Position numbers and translations under genes: made by a program | The notes under the pieces: model-generated | What the model was told of the DNA's origin: nothing | Databases searched by the model: none | The model's input: the letters and a program-made list of their open reading frames with translations, nothing else | Shown here: positions 43,044 through 50,377 of the stretch, one piece after another | Numbering within the stretch: position 1 is the stretch's first letter | How the letters are laid out: the number at the start of each line of letters is the position of its first letter | From: CAZEHS01 sp964649745 | GTDB taxonomy: Bacteria > Bacillota > Clostridia > Peptostreptococcales > Acidaminobacteraceae | Length of the DNA: 64,000 nucleotides | Direction of reading: 5' to 3' | Assembly (NCBI GenBank): GCA_964649745.1 | Contig: CAZYQI010000005.1 | Coordinates: forward strand, 1 to 64,000

Positions 43044-43925
43044 CTATTTCAGCCTTGGATCCAAGGAATCTCTGAGACCGTCACCCAGAAGATTCAAGGA
43101 CAGTATTGTGATCATAATCGCTAAACCCGGGAAAAAAGTGATGTGCCAAGCGTCCCGCAGGTATGTTTTCCCTCCTGCCAGCATGGATCCCCATTCGGGC
43201 GAAGGCGGTTGTATACCCAGACCGATAAAGCTCAGGGCAGAGGTGGCAAGAATAGCATTGGCTACTCCCAGTGTAGACTGAACAATAACAGGTGCCAGAG
43301 AATTGGGAATGATGTGGTCTATGATAATGGCCGGGGTTCTGGCGCCAATAGCCCGGGCCGCCTCTATGTATTCCTGATCCTTCACGGTCATCACCGACGC
43401 CCTGACGATCCGTGCATATCCCGGAATGCTGGATATACCGATGGAAAGCATCAGGTTGGGCATGTTGGACCCCAGCGCCGCCACGATGGCAATCGCCAGA
43501 AGAATGGAGGGCACCGCCAGAAGAATATCCATGGCTCTCATGATAACGTTATCAATATGACCACCGTAGTAGCCGGATATTGCCCCTAAGAATCCGCCGC
43601 AGACAAGGGCAATGCCCACAGCAATAAGTCCCACCGTCAACGAAACCCTTGAGCCGTGAACCATCCTGGCCAGTATATCCCGACCGAATTCATCTGTTCC
43701 CAACCAATGGGACCCACTGGGTGTTTGAAGGCGCTCCACGATATTCTGTTTAATCACCACCGTGTCATAGTCCGCAATCATTCCCGCTGACAACGCCATT
43801 ACAATCTCAAGGAGGATGATAGCAAGGCCCAACATAGCCAATCGGTTCTTTTTCAAACGCTTCCATACCTCAACCAGCTGTCCTCTTTTTTTATATTGCT
43901 TGATGACACATACCTTTCCTTCCAC
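43044..43925 (-). CDS. Dipeptide/oligopeptide ABC transporter permease (DppC type)
   Basis: 293 residues with an N-terminal OppC segment, one membrane helix near 30-50 and five more after residue 95. HWLGTDEFGRDILARMVHGS is typical, and the ATPase-coupling loop is EAARAIGARTPAIIIDHIIPN. The start is GTG 43925, 12 bp after the DppB-like stop, with GGGG upstream. Confidence 0.93.
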   Translation of the reverse strand: MEGKVCVIKQYKKRGQLVEVWKRLKKNRLAMLGLAIILLEIVMALSAGMIADYDTVVIKQNIVERLQTPSGSHWLGTDEFGRDILARMVHGSRVSLTVGLIAVGIALVCGGFLGAISGYYGGHIDNVIMRAMDILLAVPSILLAIAIVAALGSNMPNLMLSIGISSIPGYARIVRASVMTVKDQEYIEAARAIGARTPAIIIDHIIPNSLAPVIVQSTLGVANAILATSALSFIGLGIQPPSPEWGSMLAGGKTYLRDAWHITFFPGLAIMITILSLNLLGDGLRDSLDPRLK

Positions 43926-43937
43926 ACAATCACCCCA

Positions 43938-44864
43938 TTATCTGTATTTTGCCTTGATTCGCGGATCGATAAACCCATAAAGAATATCAATCAACAGGTT
44001 AACCAGGCTGAACACCACTGCAAAGATCACAATGCACCCCAGAACGATGGGTGTATCCTTGGCGCGGATGGCATCAATCATCAAACGTCCGATCCCCGGC
44101 CAGGAAAAAACCGTTTCAGCGATAACTGCTCCGCCTAAAAGTCCGCCAAACTGAAGGCCGATAACCGTTACCACGGGGATAAGTGCATTTTTCAGGGCAT
44201 GCTTCAGAACAACTACCCGCTTGGTCACCCCTTTAGCCATGGCTGTACGCACGTAATCCTGACGTACTACCTCCAGCATGGAGGACCGGGTCATCCGGGT
44301 TATGCTGGCTGCCGTCCCTAAACCCACGGTTATCGCGGGAAGTATGATACTGGCCGCCGTCTCGGCTCCCCCGGAGGGAAGAATACGAAGCTTCAGGGAA
44401 AAGATAATGATCAGCATCAGCCCCAGCCAGAATCCTGGCATAGCCGCGGCCAGAAGTGCGGCTACCGTTGAGACGTTATCCGTGACGGAGTACTGCTTAA
44501 CCGCTGCTATGATCCCGATGGGAAGGGAAAGTGCAACCGAAAAAACGATTGCAACCGTGGTCAACAAAACCGTTTGAGGAAACCGGGAACTGACCTCGTC
44601 AAAAACTGATCTGCCATTGATATAAGATTGTCCCATATCCCCTTGGATGAGATTGGTCATGTAATGAAAATACTGGGCAATAACCGGTTCATCAAGACCC
44701 ATCTGGGTTCGCAGCTCACTGCCCGCCTGGGGCGTGTATTGATCTCCCAGAATAAGCATTGCAGGATCCCCCGGAGAAAGACTCAGGATAAAAAACACCA
44801 GAAATGTAACGCCAAAGACGACCGGAATCAACATTAATACCCGCTTCATAATATACTTATACAT
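43938..44864 (-). CDS. Dipeptide/oligopeptide ABC transporter permease (DppB type)
   Basis: 308 residues, six membrane helices, with MYKYIMKRVLMLIPVVFGVTF at the start and coupling loop RTAMAKGVTKRVVVLKHALKN. ATG 44864 follows GAGGGGGG by 7 nt; the frame extends to 44909 without a ribosome binding site. A strong hairpin precedes the gene, between it and the binding-protein gene. Confidence 0.93.
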   Translation of the reverse strand: MYKYIMKRVLMLIPVVFGVTFLVFFILSLSPGDPAMLILGDQYTPQAGSELRTQMGLDEPVIAQYFHYMTNLIQGDMGQSYINGRSVFDEVSSRFPQTVLLTTVAIVFSVALSLPIGIIAAVKQYSVTDNVSTVAALLAAAMPGFWLGLMLIIIFSLKLRILPSGGAETAASIILPAITVGLGTAASITRMTRSSMLEVVRQDYVRTAMAKGVTKRVVVLKHALKNALIPVVTVIGLQFGGLLGGAVIAETVFSWPGIGRLMIDAIRAKDTPIVLGCIVIFAVVFSLVNLLIDILYGFIDPRIKAKYR

Positions 44865-44920
44865 TGTATATCCCCCCTCGATTGCAGTTCCTACAGCTTC
44901 TCTAATCAAGAACCTGCATT

Positions 44921-44952
44921 CAGAAGGCTGTGGATGTATCCACAGCCTTCTG
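44921..44952 (-). terminator. Intercistronic hairpin after the peptide-binding protein gene
   Basis: Perfect 15-bp stem CAGAAGGCTGTGGAT / ATCCACAGCCTTCTG with a 2-nt gap, 8 bp after the stop codon. No T run follows on the minus strand. It more likely protects the upstream mRNA or partly attenuates, giving more binding protein than transporter. Confidence 0.6.
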
Positions 44953-44959
44953 GATTTTT

Positions 44960-46504
44960 CTAGAAATGGAGTCTGTAGGAATTTATCGACCCAGTGGGAT
45001 GCATTTCAAGTCCCTTCAGATCCGCCTGGGTTGCAATATCCATCGTGGGGAAATACAGAGGAACCCATGGGGCATCCCCCATCACCACTGCCTGAGCCTC
45101 TTTATACAATTGGCTGCGTTTTTCCAGGTCAACCGTAACCCGGGCTTCGTCCAGCATCTTATCCACATCCGCATTTGTATAGAAAGAACGATTGCCTGCA
45201 GCCCCATGCTTGCTGGAATGGAACTGCGGATACATGGCCAAATCTCCGTCTCCGTTGGCTTCCCAGGCCAGCACGCACATGCTGTGCTCACCGGCACCGG
45301 TTCGTTCCAAATAGGCCGACGTTTCCAACAGTTCAATGTCCACCTTCACGCCGATTTCAGCCAAATTGGACTGTACAATCTGTGCGATGCGGTTTCGAAC
45401 ATCCCCGGAAGCCCAGATCGTTGTGGAAAACCCGTTTGGGAATCCTGCTTCTGCCAAAAGTGCCTTGGCTTTTTCCGGACTATAGGGATACAGCTTCAGA
45501 TCTCCGTTATAACCCAGGGTGGAGGGGCCCACCACTGTATTCGCTACTTTACACCTTCCATTGTTGGCTACGGTATTGATGGCATCCTTATCGATGGCGT
45601 AGCTGATGGCCTGCCGAACCAGCGTGTTGTCAAAGGGAGCCTTGGTGGTATTCATTCCCACGTATTCAACCCGGGGCAGCTCTGATTCGTAGAGTGCCAA
45701 TTTTGTGTTTTCTTGAATTTTTTCCTTGTCTGTAGCTTCAACGCCCACGATGAGATCCACTTCACCGGTCTCCAGGGCGATGGTTCGGGACGTCCCCTCC
45801 GGTATTCCTTTAAACGTGATGCGATCTACGAACTGGCTGGTGTCTTCGTAATAGTCCTTGTTCTTTTCAAGAACAAGTTTCTCACCCTGTACCCATTCGA
45901 CAAACTTCATCGGCCCTGTTCCTACGGGTTGTTCTGCAAATTTTGCTCCCATCTCTGTTACGGCTTTTTCGGGAACCATCCGCGTGGCCGATCCCGCCAG
46001 ATTGATCAGAAGGGTTCCATCCGGAGCTGCCGTTTTCAATCTCACGGTGTAGTCATCTACAATCTGTACCTCTGTAATGGAGGACACCAAATGCTTCATC
46101 TTGGGCATACTCTGTTGCCGTTCGATGCTGAATTTGACATCCTTTGCTGTAAATTCAGTGCCATCGTGCCATTTGACGCCTTTTCTCAGCTTAAATTCCC
46201 ATTCAGTCGGAGAAAGGCTGGTCCATTCCGTTGCCAGGTCTCCTACGATCTTCATGTTCTGATCGAACACCACCAAAGAACCGAAAATTTGCCGAATAGC
46301 CGCGAAGGAAGCCACCTGATTACAGTCGTGGGGATCCAGCACCTTAATATCCGAGCTCTGTGCAACCACAATTTCTTTTTTCACCGGAGTTGAGGTACCC
46401 TCCGGGGCTGCGGCATTTCCTTCTGTACCTGTTTTTCCGCCGCAACCGGCCAATGTGGCCATAACCATTACACCTGCCAATAGCAATGACAATCCTCTTC
46501 TCAT
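44960..46504 (-). CDS. Peptide/nickel-type ABC transporter substrate-binding lipoprotein
   Basis: 514 residues of solute-binding family 5. Signal peptide with lipobox LAGC (Cys21) and a Gly/Thr/Ala linker. The mature domain has VVAQSSDIKVLDPHDCN, the family signature ATEWTSLSPTEWEFKLRKGVKW and FTAKDVKFSIER. ATG 46504 is chosen because AGGAG lies 7 nt before it and actually inside the longer frame from GTG 46519. It heads the transporter operon behind a sigma-54 promoter. Substrate likely a peptide or related amide, not provable here. Confidence 0.92.
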   Translation of the reverse strand: MRRGLSLLLAGVMVMATLAGCGGKTGTEGNAAAPEGTSTPVKKEIVVAQSSDIKVLDPHDCNQVASFAAIRQIFGSLVVFDQNMKIVGDLATEWTSLSPTEWEFKLRKGVKWHDGTEFTAKDVKFSIERQQSMPKMKHLVSSITEVQIVDDYTVRLKTAAPDGTLLINLAGSATRMVPEKAVTEMGAKFAEQPVGTGPMKFVEWVQGEKLVLEKNKDYYEDTSQFVDRITFKGIPEGTSRTIALETGEVDLIVGVEATDKEKIQENTKLALYESELPRVEYVGMNTTKAPFDNTLVRQAISYAIDKDAINTVANNGRCKVANTVVGPSTLGYNGDLKLYPYSPEKAKALLAEAGFPNGFSTTIWASGDVRNRIAQIVQSNLAEIGVKVDIELLETSAYLERTGAGEHSMCVLAWEANGDGDLAMYPQFHSSKHGAAGNRSFYTNADVDKMLDEARVTVDLEKRSQLYKEAQAVVMGDAPWVPLYFPTMDIATQADLKGLEMHPTGSINSYRLHF

Positions 46505-46547
46505 AATCGCTCTCCTCACGGGGATTTATTTCTGATTGATACTACGA

Positions 46548-46562
46548 GCAAGTATCATGCCA
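46548..46562 (-). promoter_or_regulatory. Sigma-54 promoter of the peptide transporter operon
   Basis: Minus strand TGGCAT-N5-TTGC (46557-46562 and 46548-46551) with the exact GG/GC spacing of -24/-12 promoters. Start predicted near 46536, about 32 nt before the chosen ATG. Confidence 0.75.
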
Positions 46563-46669
46563 CATCACTTTGTTTTCTCCGAAATATGCTTTTGCTCAAT
46601 TTGCTGGCTTTCAACGTTATATTCAGAAGCTTTGCCTCAGTGAACAGACCCATTCACAAATTATCGGGA

Positions 46670-46700
46670 TGTTAATTCGCTGCATTTCATCCCATTAACA
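46670..46700. promoter_or_regulatory. Inverted repeat, candidate enhancer for the sigma-54 activator
   Basis: TGTTAAT (46670-46676) and ATTAACA (46694-46700), with nested GGGATG and CATCCC. It lies about 108 bp from the -24 element on the left and about 102 bp from the one on the right, the usual distance for an upstream activator site. The rest of the 385-bp divergent gap (46505-46889) holds the two promoters and nothing else I can identify. Confidence 0.5.
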
Positions 46701-46801
46701 CCCCAAAACACATTTTCATCTCAGAGAAAATCCTTCCTCCCCGAAGAGGACTCAAGACTTTTCCAGCGTTTCCTTCTATAATGGACAGTATAATTCCACA
46801 T

Positions 46802-46816
46802 TGGCACATTAATTGC
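46802..46816 (+). promoter_or_regulatory. Sigma-54 promoter of the gamma-glutamyltransferase-family gene
   Basis: TGGCAC-N5-TTGC (46802-46807 and 46813-46816) matches the -24/-12 consensus fully. The leader to the ATG at 46890 is about 60 nt. Confidence 0.85.
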
Positions 46817-46889
46817 AAAACCGATGATACATATGCGGGAACCCATTATCCAACGAAATCTTCCCGCGACATAGGAAAGGAATAAACCA

Positions 46890-48497
46890 ATGAATTTTAA
46901 TTCGCAAACAAAAAAGTACCCCTCCGTTCGAAATCTGATTTATGCAAAGAATGCCATGGTCGCCACATCACATCCATTAGCTGCCCAGGCCGGACTGGAT
47001 ATGATTAAGCAAGGAGGAAACGCCATCGATGCGGCTATCGCCACAGCCGCCATGCTCACCGTTGTGGAGCCCACCTCCAACGGAATAGGAGGAGACGCCT
47101 TCGTTTTGATATGGGCCAAGGACAAACTTCACGGTCTGAACAGCAGCGGAAAAGCGCCACAGCTGCTTTCCTCCAAAGAGCTTATCGAGAAAGGCTTTAC
47201 CGATATGCCTGTATACGGCCTTACACCCGTTACCGTCCCCGGCACACCTGCAGCCTGGGCGGCCCTATCCGAGCGCTTTGGAAAACTGCCCTTCGAAACT
47301 CTTCTGAATCCAGCCATCGAAACAGCACGAAACGGATTCGCCATCACTCCGGCCGTAGCTAAGTTTTGGGATAAGGCCTTTGTGAAATTCAAAGAACAGC
47401 TCCACGGAGACGTTTTCGACAACTGGTTTCAGGTTTTTGCACCTCTGGGCCGAGCGCCCAAGGCAGGCGAAATCTGGTCCTCGGAACATCACGCCCAAAC
47501 CTTGGAAGAGATCGCCCGTACAAAAGGAGACTCCTTCTACAGAGGACACCTGGCCGACCAAATTGACGCCTTCAGCCAGGCCAACGGCGGCTATATCCGA
47601 AAATCCGACCTTGCAGCCTATACCCCTGAATGGGTGGAGCCCATTAAAACAGAATATAAGGGATATGAAGTTTGTGAAATCCCCCCCAACGGTCACGGTA
47701 TCAGCGCTCTGATGGCCTTGAATATATTCAAGTGTTTCGAGGTATCCGGAAAGGATGACACCCTCACCTATCACCGACTCATCGAATCCATGAAGCTGGC
47801 CTTTGCCGACGCCAAAGAGTACGTCGCCGATCCCCGGTTCATGGTCTGCTCACCGGAAGAACTGTTGTCCGAAGCCTACGCCAAAAGGCGAGCCGCTTTG
47901 ATAGGGGATACCGCATTACTCCCCAGCCCCGGCACCCCTCAACAGGGTGGGACTGTCTATCTGTGCGCCGCCGACAGCGAGGGCAATATGGTCTCCTATA
48001 TCCAAAGCAACTACATGGGCTTCGGTTCAGGAATCGTCGTTCCGGGAACCGGAATCGCACTGCACAACCGAGGAAACAACTTCTCACTGGAACCCGGACA
48101 TCCCAATTGCGTCGAGGGGGGGAAAAAGCCTTACCACACGATTATCCCCGGCTTCCTGTTGAAAGACGGACAGGCAGTAGGGCCCTTCGGCGTCATGGGT
48201 GGCTTTATGCAGCCCCAGGGCCATCTGCAGGTAATCACCAGCACCATTGATTTTCAACTGAATCCCCAGGACGCTTTAGATGCCCCCCGATGGCAGTGGA
48301 CCAAGGATAAAACCATTAAGGTTGAACAAAGCTTCCCCTCCGACATCATACAAGAATTAGTCGCCATGGGTCACACCATCGTGGTAGATTATGAATCCGG
48401 TGGCTTCGGTCGAGGACAGATCATCTGGAAGACCGCAGAGGGTACGCTCTGTGGGGGAACAGAGTCCCGTTGCGACGGATACATTGCCGTCATGTAG
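46890..48497 (+). CDS. Gamma-glutamyltransferase-family protein, cytoplasmic type
   Basis: 535 residues of the Ntn-hydrolase gamma-glutamyltransferase family, which self-cleaves to expose a Thr nucleophile. Expected nucleophile is Thr355 in PQQGGTVYLCAADSEGN. The family start ATSHPLAAQAGLDMIKQGGNAIDAAIA (about 25-51) and NGIGGDAF are present, as are the GFGSGIV and HTIIPGF substrate loops. There is no signal peptide, unlike classical exported GGT, so it resembles the YwrD type and probably acts on imported substrates. The gene is monocistronic, divergent from the peptide transporter and under a sigma-54 promoter. The Bacillus-type ribosome binding site is GAAAGGAA. Confidence 0.88.
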   Translation: MNFNSQTKKYPSVRNLIYAKNAMVATSHPLAAQAGLDMIKQGGNAIDAAIATAAMLTVVEPTSNGIGGDAFVLIWAKDKLHGLNSSGKAPQLLSSKELIEKGFTDMPVYGLTPVTVPGTPAAWAALSERFGKLPFETLLNPAIETARNGFAITPAVAKFWDKAFVKFKEQLHGDVFDNWFQVFAPLGRAPKAGEIWSSEHHAQTLEEIARTKGDSFYRGHLADQIDAFSQANGGYIRKSDLAAYTPEWVEPIKTEYKGYEVCEIPPNGHGISALMALNIFKCFEVSGKDDTLTYHRLIESMKLAFADAKEYVADPRFMVCSPEELLSEAYAKRRAALIGDTALLPSPGTPQQGGTVYLCAADSEGNMVSYIQSNYMGFGSGIVVPGTGIALHNRGNNFSLEPGHPNCVEGGKKPYHTIIPGFLLKDGQAVGPFGVMGGFMQPQGHLQVITSTIDFQLNPQDALDAPRWQWTKDKTIKVEQSFPSDIIQELVAMGHTIVVDYESGGFGRGQIIWKTAEGTLCGGTESRCDGYIAVM

Positions 48498-48510
48498 AAA
48501 ACATCCCAAC

Positions 48511-48558
48511 GAAAGAGGCTGGCAAGCCGGGCATACCCCGATCTTCCCAGCCTCTTTC
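48511..48558. terminator. Hairpin between the gamma-glutamyltransferase and amidohydrolase genes
   Basis: 12-bp stem GAAAGAGGCTGG / CCAGCCTCTTTC (48511-48522, 48547-48558) with a further inner CGGG/CCCG pairing. T-rich tails are weak on both sides. It lies between convergent genes and can serve both. Confidence 0.65.
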
Positions 48559-48576
48559 CACGTCCTTACAATCTCT

Positions 48577-50187
48577 TTATTCAGAGCAGCGGTATACGAT
48601 TTCCCCACCCTTGACCGTCATAAGACATTCCGTATCCTTAATCCCCATGGGATCAATTTCAAAGATATTCTGCGAAAGCACCGCCATATCTGCCAATTTA
48701 CCCGGCTCAAGACTCCCCTTCACCCGCTCCTCATGGGCACAGCAGGCCCCATTCACCGTGTACCCGCGTACAGATTCCTCCACCGAGAGCTTTTCCTCCG
48801 GAAGCCATCCCCCTTCCGGAAGCCCTGCCATGTCGCAGCGGTTCACAGCACAGAATATATTTTCAAATGGATTGGGCTTCTCAATGGGACAGTCGGTTCC
48901 AAAGCTAATGAGAACACCTTTTTCCTTCAACGTTTTCCAGTTATAAGCGTGTTTCGCCCGTTGAACCCCCACTCTTTTTTCAACAATCTTAGAATCGCTG
49001 GCGACAAAGATCGGCTGAATCAGAGCAGATATGCGGTTTTTCGCAATCCTGTCCAAGGCATCCTTTGATGTAATCTGACAGTGAACAATACCATGCCGGA
49101 CATCTTCCAGATCAAACTCCTTTTGGGCACGTTCAATCCCATCTATAATCATATCAATGGTCCGGTCTCCAATTCCATGGATCGCCACCGGCATACCATT
49201 CAAATGTGCCGTTCGGATCATTGCCGTCAACAGTTCTTCAGAGAAATTGACAATTCCGGCGGTGGATGGATCATCGTTATATGGAGCATGAAGCCCCGCC
49301 GTACGCCCCCCCAAGGAACCGTCGGCCAAGAGTTTCAACGCCCCAATGCGGTAATTATCGTCACCGCTTCCGTAAGGATGCCCCGAATCGATAAATGCCT
49401 GAAGTTCTGTAGGCCCCGAAAACCTGCACTGCTGGGAAATTCGGACTTTAAGACGGTTTTCTGCATTCAGCTCCTGATAAATATCCATAGCCTCACAGCT
49501 ATTATCAATAAAATCATCCGAATGTACCGACGTAATCCCCAGGGCCGAAAGCCTGTCCATTGCTTTTAATATATAGTTCTTTCGGGTTTCTCTGTCAGGT
49601 TTAGGGACATAGCTTCGCATATACCGGACCGCTCCCTCTTTTATGACCCCCGTGGGACGATCGTCCTCCAGCTCAATTTCACCTTCCGGTATCACCGTAT
49701 CCACCGCTATTCCCGCTATTTCAAGAGCTTTGGAATTGCACACATCCACATGATGGCACATCCGGGACAGTACAATAGGTATTTCTGTAGAAATCTGATC
49801 CAAATCGTCCCGGGTAATGCGCTTCCTTCCTTGGAAAATCTCCTCATTCCAGCCAGCTCCTAGAAGCCACTGCCCCGGAACAGGGGAATTCCGGGCTAAA
49901 AAGCGGCGAGCTCGATCTAAAACGTCCTCAACCGAGCACGCCCCCATCAAATCCACCTCGCCGAGGCTCTTTCCATAAACCAACAGGTGCAGATGGGTGT
50001 CATTGAATCCAGGAACAACGGTCTTCCCCCGTAAGTCAATCAGTTGTACGTCCTCCCCTGCACCCTCCAGCATTGTTTTATCCGAACCCGTTCCAGCAAT
50101 AATTCCATTTTCAGAAAGCACCGCTTCTACAACGGCATTTTCAGAATCCATCGTATAAATCCTGCCATTAAAAAACAACCGTTTCAT
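48577..50187 (-). CDS. YtcJ-type amidohydrolase, cytoplasmic
   Basis: 536 residues, the same subgroup as the LysM-carrying protein but without signal peptide or LysM. Metal ligands GFNDTHLHLL (about 59-68), carboxylated Lys/His regions LKLLADGSLGGRTAG, VAIHGIGDRTID and FGTDCPIEKPN. The C-terminus has LEPGKLADMAVLSQ. Relatives hydrolyse N-acyl or formyl amides. It has its own sigma-54 promoter and lies between the gamma-glutamyltransferase and the activator gene, which is transcribed divergently. Confidence 0.88.
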   Translation of the reverse strand: MKRLFFNGRIYTMDSENAVVEAVLSENGIIAGTGSDKTMLEGAGEDVQLIDLRGKTVVPGFNDTHLHLLVYGKSLGEVDLMGACSVEDVLDRARRFLARNSPVPGQWLLGAGWNEEIFQGRKRITRDDLDQISTEIPIVLSRMCHHVDVCNSKALEIAGIAVDTVIPEGEIELEDDRPTGVIKEGAVRYMRSYVPKPDRETRKNYILKAMDRLSALGITSVHSDDFIDNSCEAMDIYQELNAENRLKVRISQQCRFSGPTELQAFIDSGHPYGSGDDNYRIGALKLLADGSLGGRTAGLHAPYNDDPSTAGIVNFSEELLTAMIRTAHLNGMPVAIHGIGDRTIDMIIDGIERAQKEFDLEDVRHGIVHCQITSKDALDRIAKNRISALIQPIFVASDSKIVEKRVGVQRAKHAYNWKTLKEKGVLISFGTDCPIEKPNPFENIFCAVNRCDMAGLPEGGWLPEEKLSVEESVRGYTVNGACCAHEERVKGSLEPGKLADMAVLSQNIFEIDPMGIKDTECLMTVKGGEIVYRCSE

Positions 50188-50229
50188 AATATCCTCCTTA
50201 TGACCATCTCTTGTTACTTTAGAAACGTT

Positions 50230-50244
50230 GCAAGACTTGTACCA
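50230..50244 (-). promoter_or_regulatory. Sigma-54 promoter of the cytoplasmic amidohydrolase
   Basis: Minus strand TGGTAC-N5-TTGC (50239-50244 and 50230-50233), one substitution (C to T) in the -24 box. Start predicted near 50218, about 30 nt before the ATG. Confidence 0.65.
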
Positions 50245-50377
50245 ATCATCACCCGATCCCTGCAGTTACTTTTTCGTGTTTTTTCTTCTCCCCCGGGTCT
50301 TTCCATATTATTTTGGGATGAATTTACGATATACTATATCCCACAAGCACCAACCTCCGCTGCCAAAAGGAGCTCCT

